From Ancylobacter amanitiformis (lineage in GTDB: Bacteria; Pseudomonadota; Alphaproteobacteria; Rhizobiales; Xanthobacteraceae): DNA of 64,000 nucleotides. The stretch covers positions 23,788-87,787 of the forward strand of contig NZ_JAUSVR010000015.1 in NCBI RefSeq assembly GCF_030814815.1, given 5' to 3'. The notes beneath the pieces are model-generated. The model made no database searches. It saw only the letters and a program-made list of their open reading frames with translations, and was not told where the DNA came from. Shown here in pieces: positions 53,414 to 62,872 of this stretch (the first letter of the stretch is position 1; each line of letters starts with the position of its first letter). The position numbers were made by a program, and so were the translations under genes.

Positions 53414-55304
53414 GCTCGCTGATCGGGCAACCGTCATCGGAACGGTTCAAGACGTCAGCGGCACGTCGGTCAGCGTGACCCTGACCTCGGACCGATTCTC
53501 GGGCCTAAGCTTTGTCCACGGCCAAGGTCATAAGATCGGTCAGATCGGCAGCTTCGTCAAAATCCCGATCGGCTATGTCGATCTCTATGGGATCGTCTCG
53601 CAGGTCGGCGCCAGTGCGGTGCCGGAAAAGGCGGCGCTCTCCATGCCCAATGGGTTACGCTGGATGACGGTCCAGCTGATCGGCGAAGGCTATCGGACTG
53701 GCAGATTTCAACGCGGAATCTCGCAATACCCCACCTTCGAGGATGAAGTTCATCTTGTCTCCGAAGCCGACCTCCAAGCGATCTATGGACGATCGGACAA
53801 GCAGAACCATCTTGTCCGCGTCGGCCATGTGGCGGGAAGCGAGTCGATCGACGCCCTGGTCGACGTCAACAAGCTCGTCACACGCCACAGCGCTGTCGTG
53901 GGAACGACCGGCTCGGGCAAGTCGACGACGGTGGCCGGACTCCTCAACGTCCTGTCGGATGAGAGCCGTTTCCCCTCCGCGCGGATCGTCGTCCTCGACC
54001 TTCACGGGGAATATGCCAAGGCGCTTGGCGACCGTGCGAACATCTTTAAGATCAACCCGGATGTCCGCAACATCAACGAGCACCGGCTGTGCATACCGTT
54101 CTGGGCGCTGAGTTTCGACGAGCTCATGCGGGTGACGTTCGGAAGCCTCCCGCCCGATGGAAAAGCGCGCAACATTATCCTTGAGCAGATACTTGAAGCC
54201 AAGATCGCAAGCCTGACGGCGCAGCCGATCGCCGGTGTCAATCCTGCCAGCATCACCGCCGATAGCCCGGTGCCTTTCTCGCTCAACAAACTCTGGCATG
54301 ACCTCTATTGCCGCGAGTTCGGAACCTATCTCAGCGCCGGCGGCGCGAACCCGTCAGATCAGGCGACCTGGGCATATGAGTGCGATCCTTTGGGCGCGAA
54401 GATCGTGGGGGATGCGCAGGCCGCGGTTCCACCGCGCTTTCGCAAGGTCAAGAATGTCGCCTCTGATCCGGAGAAGATCAATTGGCTCCCCGACGTCCTC
54501 AACATCCGTGGGCCGCTTGAGGCGCTCGGCGCCCGGCTTCGCGTCGCGCGCTACGACTTCCTGCTTAAGGCCGGCAGCTGGCATCCCGAGCTCGATGGCA
54601 CGACGACCAAGACGCTCGCCGATCTCGTCGGGCAATGGCTCGGCAGTGACAAGCCGATCACGATTCTCGATCTATCGGGCATTCCCTCGACGGTGACGAA
54701 CGACATCATCGGCAACATCTTGCGTGTCCTTTACGATGGTCTCTTCTGGGCGCGGAACCTCTCGGAGGGCGGGCGCGAACGCCCGCTGCTCGTCGTGATG
54801 GAAGAAGCGCACAGCTATCTTGGCGACAATGGCAGCAGCGCCGCCTCGATCGCGACCCAGCGCATTGTCAAGGAAGGGCGCAAATATGGGATCGGCGCGA
54901 TGATCGTCAGCCAGCGCCCGGCCGAGATCAATCCCACGATCCTGTCACAATGCGGGACTTTCTTTGCGATGCGGTTGAGCAACGCCACCGACCGCTCACA
55001 TGTGACCAGCGCTCTCTCCGACAACCTCGAAGGTTTGACCAGCATGTTGCCGGTGCTTCGCACCGGCGAAGCCATCATCCTCGGCGAAGCGGTAAGGCTC
55101 CCAATGCGGACAATGATCCAGGCGCCACCTCGCCATCGTCGCCCCGACAGTCAGGATCCACTGATCTGTGACGAAGCCGCGCCCGAGGATTCGATGACGC
55201 CAGGCGGTTGGAACCTGCAAATGCACATCGCCGTGGACTATCGCTATTTTGTCGAGACCTGGCTCCAGCAGAACCCGGTCCCCACTCCGCTCAAGAAGGA
55301 ATAA
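53400..55304 (+). CDS. HerA-type hexameric ATPase/translocase
   Basis: This 634-residue protein has an N-terminal HAS-barrel (VIGTVQDVSGTSVSVTL), Walker A VVGTTGSGKSTTVAGL (G168-T176), Walker B LLVVMEEAHSYLG (E468-E469), and a conserved RIVKEGRKYGIGAMIVSQRP segment with sensor and arginine-finger residues. HerA rings partner nucleases or SIR2 effectors in phage defence. It starts inside the SIR2 gene and ends 5 bp before the KTSC gene. Confidence 0.9.
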   Translation: MLRPELADRATVIGTVQDVSGTSVSVTLTSDRFSGLSFVHGQGHKIGQIGSFVKIPIGYVDLYGIVSQVGASAVPEKAALSMPNGLRWMTVQLIGEGYRTGRFQRGISQYPTFEDEVHLVSEADLQAIYGRSDKQNHLVRVGHVAGSESIDALVDVNKLVTRHSAVVGTTGSGKSTTVAGLLNVLSDESRFPSARIVVLDLHGEYAKALGDRANIFKINPDVRNINEHRLCIPFWALSFDELMRVTFGSLPPDGKARNIILEQILEAKIASLTAQPIAGVNPASITADSPVPFSLNKLWHDLYCREFGTYLSAGGANPSDQATWAYECDPLGAKIVGDAQAAVPPRFRKVKNVASDPEKINWLPDVLNIRGPLEALGARLRVARYDFLLKAGSWHPELDGTTTKTLADLVGQWLGSDKPITILDLSGIPSTVTNDIIGNILRVLYDGLFWARNLSEGGRERPLLVVMEEAHSYLGDNGSSAASIATQRIVKEGRKYGIGAMIVSQRPAEINPTILSQCGTFFAMRLSNATDRSHVTSALSDNLEGLTSMLPVLRTGEAIILGEAVRLPMRTMIQAPPRHRRPDSQDPLICDEAAPEDSMTPGGWNLQMHIAVDYRYFVETWLQQNPVPTPLKKE

Positions 55305-55309
55305 CACAT

Positions 55310-55528
55310 ATGGCCTGGCAGGATTTCGCTCCCTTCACCTCGTCGAACATCGCCGCAATCCGCTACGATGAAGAGCAGCTGCTGCTCGAAGTCGAGTTCC
55401 TCAACAGCACCCGCTATCATTATTATGAGGTGCCGCCGCAGATTGCCCAGGCCTTCGATCAAGCCGGATCGAAGGGGACTTTCCTTGCCTCGACCATCAA
55501 GGGTCATTATCGGTACAGCCGGGTCTAA
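55310..55528 (+). CDS. Stand-alone KTSC-domain protein
   Basis: This 72-residue protein is almost entirely a KTSC domain: SSNIAAIRYDEEQLLLEVEF, then RYHYYEVPPQIAQAF, and the terminal SKGTFLASTIKGHYRYSRV. KTSC domains occur alone or at the end of lysyl-tRNA synthetases, with unclear function. Here it lies tightly between a HerA ATPase and a nuclease-like gene (5 bp and 1 bp gaps), so it should be co-translated with them and may be an adaptor or regulator. Confidence 0.85.
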   Translation: MAWQDFAPFTSSNIAAIRYDEEQLLLEVEFLNSTRYHYYEVPPQIAQAFDQAGSKGTFLASTIKGHYRYSRV

Positions 55529-55529
55529 T

Positions 55530-56567
55530 ATGCCTCTTGTCAGCCTCGATCAGAAAAATACTCGCGTTCATTTTGGTGCCTTCGAAGTCGACAACAAAAT
55601 CTTATTCGAGTTCTTCAACAAGTCTCCCGCTGCCGATCGCGACGAGCAGCTTCACAAGGCGCTGTATATAGGCGTCCTAGCGTTGATGGAGGACAGGCTC
55701 TCGAGCTTCCTTTCGAGAACCGCGAACGAGCTCGGCACTGAGCTCGAAAGCCTGAAGCTCATCTTCGACATGAAGAAGGAGCTTTTCTATCGGTCCGCGG
55801 TCAAGGGCGTGCTCGCTGAAACCGACATCGCCGACTTCCTGTCCGAGTTTTTCGGTCGCCAGAAGATCGCTGACCGGATCGAGCTGACCGGCGACCGCGC
55901 CGGTGCGATCCGTCGGAATAAGACGGGCGACATCGTATGCCATCTGGCCGGCGACAGCGGCAAACGGATCGCGATCGAGTGCAAGTTCGACAAGAGTATC
56001 CGCCTTGGCGACATCCAGACCAAGGACATCTTCACGAAGAGAGCGGACACGGCCTGGAGCCAACTCCTAGAAGCGCAAGCGAATCGCGACGGCCAGGTTG
56101 GCATCATCGTGTTCGACGCATCGCTCGTCGATAACAGCATCTTGGTTGCGGTGCAGGATCTGAAGTTCTTGCCCGGTATCGGCCTGATCGCGATCATCGA
56201 TTCCCAGAAGGGTGATTATCGCAACCTTGCCATCGCGTACATGCTCGCGCGCGACATCGCTCTCAACTCAAAGACGATGGAGCTCGACACCGATGTCCTC
56301 AAGATCATCGTCAATCGGCTGATAAAGGATGCGCGTGACATGGCGCTGGTAAAGCATCTCGTCACCGCCAATATCGACAATATGAAGCAGATCCTCGCGC
56401 AGATCGAGAAAGGTATCCTCCTCGCCGAATTCAATCAGCGCTACCTCATCAAATTCCTCGCCGAGGGGACACTTACTAAGGAGGATATGCTTGCCTTTTA
56501 TGCGGGCGAAGAGGTCAAGGAACGCTTCCGCTTGGTCGAGCGGGAAATTGGAGATCTTTGCTCTTGA
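55530..56567 (+). CDS. PD-(D/E)XK nuclease-like protein of the SIR2-HerA operon
   Basis: This protein of about 345 residues has a helical N-terminal half and a restriction-endonuclease-like core: KTGDIVCHL supplies D134 and RIAIECKFD supplies E150 and K152, matching D-X15-E-X-K. Downstream are an IIVFDASLVDN strand and a helical C-terminal part (ANIDNMKQILAQIEKGILLA). It begins 1 bp after the KTSC stop. I do not recognise a named family; DNA cleavage is inferred from the motif. Confidence 0.7.
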   Translation: MPLVSLDQKNTRVHFGAFEVDNKILFEFFNKSPAADRDEQLHKALYIGVLALMEDRLSSFLSRTANELGTELESLKLIFDMKKELFYRSAVKGVLAETDIADFLSEFFGRQKIADRIELTGDRAGAIRRNKTGDIVCHLAGDSGKRIAIECKFDKSIRLGDIQTKDIFTKRADTAWSQLLEAQANRDGQVGIIVFDASLVDNSILVAVQDLKFLPGIGLIAIIDSQKGDYRNLAIAYMLARDIALNSKTMELDTDVLKIIVNRLIKDARDMALVKHLVTANIDNMKQILAQIEKGILLAEFNQRYLIKFLAEGTLTKEDMLAFYAGEEVKERFRLVEREIGDLCS

Positions 56568-56629
56568 CGTGAACGGTTCTCCTAATGGCAACGCCCTCAT
56601 TGCGGGGACGACCTTGAAGGGCAGACGGG

Positions 56630-58104
56630 TCAGCGACGCATTGCGACTTGCGTCGCCTCGGCCTCGCCATAGATCGCCGCATTCAACAACTTCTCGTGCA
56701 GGTCCATGGGCCTGAAGCCGTAGCGGCGCGGTAGGGCAACAGCGACCTCGCAGGCAAACGCCGAATGTCTGCTCCAAACAAGAGCTGGCATTCCGCCCGG
56801 GCTCTTGAACGGCAGGCAAGTCCCGATGTCGACCGCCCAGCGCGTCCGAGCGGTTACCGAATTGCGCTTCTCGTCCGGCATCAGCCGCAGGATCTTCTCG
56901 GTGATCTTGCGATACTCGGCGACAGGGCTCTCTGCCTCCAGCACCGCGATGATCGGCTCGAAGGGATCACGATGGATGCGGGCCACACGCTGGATCTCAC
57001 GTGCACGGGCAAGGCCGTGGCGATGCATCTGCTCGCAGGCTGCGTCCCAGTCAGCATGGGCGGCGGAAATGTCGCGTTCCGTGATCAGATTGGTAATGGG
57101 GCGGATGCGCTCTCCCAAATGCGGGTTCTGCCGCAGCCAGCCCGTCTCGGCGCGGGTGAGCGCGGAGGCGATCCGCATCATGTTGACTTCCCACGCGGTG
57201 TAGAAGCCGCGCCGACGCTTCCGCCATAGGATGTACCAGTCCCACACGATCGGGAAGACCAGCAGACTGAAGCTCAGATTCTCTAGCGGCACGCCGAAGC
57301 CATGGACCGCGCCACTGGGTGAGGCCGCCAGCGCACCGAACACCAGACCGAGATGCTCGACCTTCTGGGATGCCGTCTCCTCGCCACAGACACCGTTGCG
57401 CTGGTAGCCGAAGGCCGTCAGCGTCGCCGTCTTGAACCGGATGAGATCGGCCATCTCCTCGGCCAGCTGGGGCGGCGCATCGAGCGCCGCGCTCGCGAGG
57501 TCCGGATCCGGCAGCGATCCATCCTCTTCCCGGCAAAACCGGTTGAGCCCCCGCGGCCGGGAGGATTGGTCGAGCAGGTCGGGAAAGCGTATCGAGTAGC
57601 GCTGCTTCATGGCGGCGGCCTGGAAGCGCCGATAGTCGGTCGCCCCCGTGATCACCACGCGCTGTACCAACTCAAGGATCTCCTCCCGCTCCTTCAACGG
57701 GCGCCGATCAAAATCATGCGGCAGGTGCCAGGCGAGGCGCCGACGCTCCGCACGGCTGATGCCGGCAATGGTCCCCGCCGACGTTCAGCGATCTCCGTTC
57801 GGCAGTTTCGAGCGGAAGTAGCCGGGCGAGAGGCGGTAGCGACGCTCGATAAGCTCCAGTGCCATGAGCCTTCGCGAGGCGGGGGCACCTTCACGCCGCG
57901 GCGCCACATATTCAGCGCGGTGGCGTCGACCTGGGCCGCGCTCGCTTCAAGGGCCCGGGCGAGGTGCTTCAGGGGCGGCACGCGCGCGGCGAGGAGATCG
58001 AGAAGCCAGTTCTGGAAGATATCGGCGTCGCGGGACGACAGGACGGTCGTGGCGCGCTGCTGGCAGAACTTCATCAACATGCGCGCGAAGCTCGTACGGG
58101 GCAT
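56630..58104 (-). pseudogene. Frameshifted large integrase-like protein
   Basis: Three pieces on the minus strand join only by changing frame twice. They are MLMKFCQQRATTVLSSRDAD (from 58077 within the 58104 frame), then SRRLMALELIERRYRLSPGY, then GISRAERRRLAWHLPHDFDR followed by a 355-codon open frame starting at 57697 (EVEAE-poor, with TGATDYRRFQAAAMKQRY, TASQKVEHLGLVFGALAAS and VARIHRDPFEPIIAVLEAE). These resemble the N-terminal part of very large tyrosine-recombinase-like proteins on rhizobial plasmids. The catalytic end is absent and the last 75 codons look unrelated. Family assignment is tentative. Confidence 0.5.
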
Positions 58105-58736
58105 CGGCGGTCAGTGCAGGCACGTTATGGAGGGGCGACTCGCCTCGGTCAGGGGCGGCGTTTTTGCCGATAAGCCCTTCTCTCGGCCACGATCCAGAGG
58201 TGGCAGGCCTCGCGATCCAAAACCAAGAGGCAATGGTCCTCAGACCGGCATCAGACGGCAACAACGTGCGGCTAATCGTTCAGCCAATAAGATTCCCACG
58301 AAGCCCGCACATTACTTTACAGCGTCGCAATGTGTCGCGATCAAGAAACTATCCTGCAAAAACAGCCATCCAACCGCAGCGCAATGTGCGAGCTTTTATC
58401 CTGCCCTCAAGCTAGCCCCTCTTCGCCGGGCCCAAGAGAGACCACGTCATTTCGCTGCGATACTACGACAGAGCGACAGAGAATGCGCCATGGGCCCCTA
58501 GAGCTACCGACTGCTCGTCAAGCTCTCCGGAAATGCGCGGCCTGACTGGTCCAGGGGTCGCCAAGTGCGCGGCGAGTTCGCCATGCATCGTCATGCCCGA
58601 TGCCAAGCGGATGTCGATGACCCGCGGCCGAACCGCTTGGAGCCGTCGGTCGCGGTGCAGAGAAGCTGCACAGGAGCTGCGGCCGAACCGCGCTGAAGCC
58701 GCAGCTACCTTGCGCAGGAATTACGGTCGCGGAGGG
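58105..58736. other. Non-coding stretch with possible gene debris
   Basis: No supported gene is found. Short open frames lack start signals and family character. A 13-bp direct repeat GCGGCCGAACCGC occurs at 58624-58636 and 58679-58691. The stretch is probably debris left by rearrangement of the neighbouring integrase-like pseudogene. Confidence 0.5.
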
Positions 58737-58976
58737 CTATTCCGGCGCTGACGGCTTGCGGAAGCGCACACCGGCGCCGCCGCCATTCTCTGGAATAAAC
58801 TCGATGCCGGCGGCTTCGAACGCCGCTCGAATGGCCAAAAGCGTGCTCGCGTGAGCGGCGTAGTTGTTCTCGATACGTGTCACCGTCGCAGCAGTTATGC
58901 CGGCATGGTTGGCGAGATCACGTACGCCCCATCGCAGCGCCGCACGCGCCATTCGAACCTGATCTGACGTTAACAA
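58737..58976 (-). CDS. Small XRE-family helix-turn-helix regulator
   Basis: This 79-residue protein has a complete HTH (RMARAALRWGVRDLANHAGI, then TAATVTRIEN) and the tail LLAIRAAFEAAGIEFIPENG, GGAGVRFRKPSAP, typical of small alphaproteobacterial XRE proteins. It may regulate the divergent Tat-signal gene or the cassettes beside it. The chromosomal protein at 31847-32191 has the same architecture. Confidence 0.8.
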   Translation of the reverse strand: MLTSDQVRMARAALRWGVRDLANHAGITAATVTRIENNYAAHASTLLAIRAAFEAAGIEFIPENGGGAGVRFRKPSAPE

Positions 58977-59109
58977 ATTTATACCTTGACATAATTTCTT
59001 GGCGATTCAGACTCGGCTTCTTCGCTGCTCTGCGGTGAAGCGGCCAAGCGAAGCGGTTGCAACGCTCCACTTGGCCTGACCACAACCCTAGCTGTGTGGA
59101 GCTCGGATC

Positions 59110-59775
59110 ATGGCTGATTCTGAGATTACCATGAGTCTGTCCCAGCCATCCCGGAGGGACCTTCTCTCTGCCGCCCTGGCGACTGTCGGCGGCTCTTCCT
59201 TCAACAGTTTGGCTGCAGCCGCACCGCAGGAGCGCGGCGAGAGAGATGCTGCATTCATGGCGTGGAACGCGTGGCGCGCCGCGCATCGGCGCACGCTCGC
59301 TCTGTGTCGGAAGCAGCAGCGACTGGAGTCCGAGCTCGCCAGGACGATCGGCTTTCCGCATGCGGTTCTGGTTGCAGACGAATTGTCGTCGCCTGTGCGG
59401 GTCAGCTCCCTGATGCAATTCGATGAGTTTGCGGCCGATCTGCCGTCGCTACGCGCGCGACGCGCCGAAGTCGCTGCCACCCTGCGCGCACATCAGCAGC
59501 GGTGGGACGACGCGGACCGCGCCATTGGCTACTCCGTCACCCGGCACCATGAGAACACGGCATCTGCCGCTGAAGAGCGCCTTATTGCGATGCTCTTTGC
59601 GACAGACGCCACGTCTCTACGTGGCCTCTCAGCCAAGCTCGATGTGCTGATTGCTGTCGGCGCTGATGGCGCCGAGGGGCGGCATTTCCCGTGGCCGGAA
59701 TTGCGGCGCATCCGCAGGGATGTTGCGCGCTTGATGCAGTTGCGGCATGACGATGCAATCGGCCTCACTGCTTGA
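59110..59775 (+). CDS. Uncharacterised protein with Tat-like signal
   Basis: This 221-residue protein begins with a twin-arginine-like leader (QPSRRDLLSAALATVGG) and continues as a helical, Ala/Arg-rich protein (WNAWRAAHRRTLALCRKQQR). I recognise no domain. It is 32 bp upstream of another unknown gene on the same strand and could form a pair with it. Position is between two defence cassettes. Confidence 0.6.
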   Translation: MADSEITMSLSQPSRRDLLSAALATVGGSSFNSLAAAAPQERGERDAAFMAWNAWRAAHRRTLALCRKQQRLESELARTIGFPHAVLVADELSSPVRVSSLMQFDEFAADLPSLRARRAEVAATLRAHQQRWDDADRAIGYSVTRHHENTASAAEERLIAMLFATDATSLRGLSAKLDVLIAVGADGAEGRHFPWPELRRIRRDVARLMQLRHDDAIGLTA

Positions 59776-59807
59776 AGCAGTGCTGCCGATGCCGAATGAG
59801 GACACCC

Positions 59808-60344
59808 ATGCCGCTTCAATTTGACCCACACACGGGAAAAATCACCTACAGGGGCAAAGAGGTAGGTGAGTACACTTTCAAGGATGGCCGTTCCACCGTC
59901 CAGCTTAACCTCGAATACGAAGGCGGCGAAGATTGGATCGTCCCGCTAAGCTGGTTCGCCTACGGGCTTTCTATGCTTGCCGAGAATCAGCCCGCCCAGG
60001 CGCTGCTGACCATCGAAACGGGTGAGCATAGCATCGCCGAAAAATTCGACGTTTTGCGCTACCTGACCGAAAAACAGGTGAAGAGCGGCGGCTACGTCTG
60101 GGTATTTCACAAGACCGATGTCGATGACTGGCCGTCACCGCTGCATGGGCACGACTACGACAAGGGCCTGAAACTCGATGCCATCACGGGCAACATTTAC
60201 GACGTGGGAACAAAGGAGTTGTGCAAGAAGCTGAAGGCTGGCGACTTAAAAGATGTTCAAGACAAACTAAGAGAGTCAAAAGATTTTAAGGATGCGGCCG
60301 TTACCCTGATTGACAACATCGCTGACACTACGGACCCCGTGTAG
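59808..60344 (+). CDS. Uncharacterised protein between two defence cassettes
   Basis: This protein of about 178 residues starts MPLQFDPHTGKITYRGKEVG (ATG 59808) with a beta-rich N-terminal half (GEYTFKDGRSTVQLNLEYEG) and a helical, Lys/Asp-rich C-terminus. No known family is recognised. It lies after the Tat-signal gene and converges on the SMC-like ATPase gene. Function unknown. Confidence 0.6.
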   Translation: MPLQFDPHTGKITYRGKEVGEYTFKDGRSTVQLNLEYEGGEDWIVPLSWFAYGLSMLAENQPAQALLTIETGEHSIAEKFDVLRYLTEKQVKSGGYVWVFHKTDVDDWPSPLHGHDYDKGLKLDAITGNIYDVGTKELCKKLKAGDLKDVQDKLRESKDFKDAAVTLIDNIADTTDPV

Positions 60345-60392
60345 CGCTTGATTGCGTAAAAATCGAGAGCCTGACAGGCCTAGCGACTACGA

Positions 60393-62306
60393 TCAGGCAA
60401 TATGGACGTGAGTAAGTCGCTGGAAATGCGCGCCGTCCAGGCCTTCGAACGACGCGCCGGTCATGATTACTTGTGCTCTGGCATAGTCCTCGTGGCCCAG
60501 CAGGCCGATGAAGGGCTGGACAATGAAATTTTCCTTATCGCCGATCTTCTCACCCAGAAAATCACCGGGCACATCGATGATCACGAGCCCGGGATAGTGA
60601 CAGCCCTGAACCGTCGAAAGTGTGAGGAGTCCGTAGTGATAGGCCATCAGGAAGTAGAGGGAATCTGTTCCTCCGAGCGCTTTGGACCATAGGCGCCGCC
60701 CGACAAGCACCCGAAATGCACGGCCCGATAGCTCGACGCGCACAGGATTATGCCGCCATGTTTGAGGCTGAATCTGGTTCAAAGCTTCCAAATAGGCATT
60801 CATCCCCAGCTCGAGCTGCTCGGCTGCAACATCGAAGTCGATGGCGCGGGTTGACGCCGCAACACTGACCTCCAGCGGTGCGATCAGCTTCTCGAGCTCT
60901 GCGATCTCTCGGGTGAGCTCCAAGCCAACTCCCAGCGCCTCACCGACCCGGTCGAGCTGCCGGCCCCGTTCGTCGATCTGGCCCAACATCAGGTCGATGG
61001 CGCTCACATTGTCCTGCGCCAGCGCCGCAACGGCGGAGCGCGCCGGTACCAATTCCCGGTCGATCGCCCGAAGCTCGGCCTCTGCGGCGGCACCATCGGC
61101 GGCTAGCTTTTCCGCCTCTCTTCCGATCATCGCCAGCAGTTCGTCCGCTTCCGCCAATTCGCCGACGAGGCGATCGCGCTCGAAGCGCAGCCTCGCCGTG
61201 CCCATGCCCTCAATCATCGGATCAGCGGGCAGATGCTGATGGCACAAGAAGCAATCGTCACTATGCCCGATCGTCGGCCTAACTGTCTGATCACAGGCTG
61301 GGCAGTGGGTGATCCGCAGATCGGCGAGGACGGCGCCGGCGTCGGCGGCTCGATCCATCCGCTCGATCTCTTCTGCAAGGTCGCGGCGATAGCGTTCGAT
61401 CTCGCCAAGACGCTCGGCAGCTTCCTTCTGTCGGCGACTGAATTCCTCGATCCCTACCGAGGTGGCGGCGCGCAAGGCGCCGAGTTCCGCGACTCGGCTC
61501 CGCTGTCCGGGCGGCAGGACAGTGTCCGCTGTGGTCGATAGAAGGACATCACGCTCTTGAAGCAAGCGCGTGCGATGCTCTTCCAGTCTCATTTTGGCAG
61601 ACCCTATCGTCACAACGCTGACATCAAGGTGGATGTCACCATCGGCAAGAAGCTCCCGCGATAACTGGTTTAGCATTGCCGCATAATTTTCGCGCCGAAT
61701 CTTTAGCTTCTCGACCTGCAATTTATACTCGACGAGCGTGCCGTAGTCCGGACTAAAGACATGCTCGGCGAGCCCTGAGAATTGCAACACGCAGGCAAGC
61801 TGCTCGGCTTCGGGTTGGCGGTCGGCGAGATCGGTCCAGAATCCTTGACGCCGATAGATATGGCGCAACAGCATCCGAAAACTCAGTTCGGGCCATGTCT
61901 GGCCGGACATCGGATTGCCTTTGGGAAAATTGAGCAGCGGTATTCCGAGTTTGTCGAGCAACCAATGCTGAAACTCCCGCGCGAGCATCGGTTCTTGATC
62001 GACATAAATCTTGCCCTTGCCACCGGGCTCCTTCCACCGGCGGGAGATCCAGAAGGTTTGCTCGCCGATCCGAATTTGCGCGGAGGCGGCATCATATTTG
62101 AGAGCGAGACCTTCGTCCTCGTCACCCTCGAATGGATCGGGGCCGGGATCGCCGAGAAGATAGTCGAGAGTCTGTAGCCATTTGGTCTTGCCGGTGTTGG
62201 GGCTGCCTACGAGCAGGTTCACACCTTCCTTGAATATCAGCCGCTCATTTCCGCTCGTTGCAAAGCGGCGATTCAACGACAGGATGGAGAGGAAGGTTGC
62301 CGTCAT
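60393..62306 (-). CDS. SMC-like ATPase of an ABC-three-component system (DUF3732-like)
   Basis: This 637-residue protein has Walker A VGSPNTGKT (residues 34-41), long coiled-coil regions (residues 180-330 and 360-500) around a zinc-hook-like pair CPACDQ...CFLCHQ near residues 333-357, and a C-terminal ATPase half with Walker B GLVIIDVPGDFLGE. This is the ATPase component of ABC-3C systems, which pair it with a nuclease. Its start overlaps the middle-component stop (ATGA), so the three genes form one unit. Confidence 0.8.
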   Translation of the reverse strand: MTATFLSILSLNRRFATSGNERLIFKEGVNLLVGSPNTGKTKWLQTLDYLLGDPGPDPFEGDEDEGLALKYDAASAQIRIGEQTFWISRRWKEPGGKGKIYVDQEPMLAREFQHWLLDKLGIPLLNFPKGNPMSGQTWPELSFRMLLRHIYRRQGFWTDLADRQPEAEQLACVLQFSGLAEHVFSPDYGTLVEYKLQVEKLKIRRENYAAMLNQLSRELLADGDIHLDVSVVTIGSAKMRLEEHRTRLLQERDVLLSTTADTVLPPGQRSRVAELGALRAATSVGIEEFSRRQKEAAERLGEIERYRRDLAEEIERMDRAADAGAVLADLRITHCPACDQTVRPTIGHSDDCFLCHQHLPADPMIEGMGTARLRFERDRLVGELAEADELLAMIGREAEKLAADGAAAEAELRAIDRELVPARSAVAALAQDNVSAIDLMLGQIDERGRQLDRVGEALGVGLELTREIAELEKLIAPLEVSVAASTRAIDFDVAAEQLELGMNAYLEALNQIQPQTWRHNPVRVELSGRAFRVLVGRRLWSKALGGTDSLYFLMAYHYGLLTLSTVQGCHYPGLVIIDVPGDFLGEKIGDKENFIVQPFIGLLGHEDYARAQVIMTGASFEGLDGAHFQRLTHVHIA

Positions 62307-62872
62307 CTTTGGATCACACGTCCCATTTCGCGCCGGCTGACTTCGGTATCGAATATTCGGTAGATCAGACCCTTGAGATAATTGCCAGATTTGGCGCCGA
62401 ATGCAGCCTTGACCTGCTTCAGTCGCGCGATGAGGGGCGCGAAGGACGGTCGCTCAGCGAGCCGCTGCGCGCTTTCTTTGCCTAGCGCGGTCAGACTGAT
62501 CTGATAAGAATTCTTTTCCTTCACGACGCTGATCAACTGCTTGGCCTCGAGATGGGCGAGCACATGATAATAGCGCTTGTCCCAGGGGCCATAATGGTGG
62601 CGTACCATCGAGGCTTCGACGGCCTGATGATGGTTCGCGGTTATGTCGCGATCGCTTGGTGTTTTGGCAATCGCGGCGCGCGCGACTTCGAAGAATTCTG
62701 GATATCGTGTGAAGAAATCGAGCTTGGCCATCTTGGTTAATCCATCGATCCGGCCGGCGATGCCGCACACTTTCATGAGGAGCAGTAGACGCGCGGCATG
62801 GAATTCGAGAATGTCATCTGCTGCGAGAGGTAGGCTTGCCGGCTGGGTGCCGAGGCGAGACAGCGATTTCAT
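62303..62872 (-). CDS. Middle component of an ABC-three-component system
   Basis: This protein of about 189 residues has helical and winged-helix-like segments (RLLLLMKVCGIAGRIDGLTK, MAKLDFFTRYPEFFEVA, then MVRHHYGPWDKRYYHVLAHL), which I recognise as an ABC-3C middle-component type. Both ends are coupled by ATGA overlaps, to the nuclease gene upstream and the ATPase gene downstream. It probably bridges the two. Confidence 0.75.
   Translation of the reverse strand: MKSLSRLGTQPASLPLAADDILEFHAARLLLLMKVCGIAGRIDGLTKMAKLDFFTRYPEFFEVARAAIAKTPSDRDITANHHQAVEASMVRHHYGPWDKRYYHVLAHLEAKQLISVVKEKNSYQISLTALGKESAQRLAERPSFAPLIARLKQVKAAFGAKSGNYLKGLIYRIFDTEVSRREMGRVIQR

Noticed and set aside
57694..58104. An intact small gene of 136 codons
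   Set aside because: Only its first half is protein-like; the same homologous protein continues in another frame, so it is treated as part of the frameshifted pseudogene.
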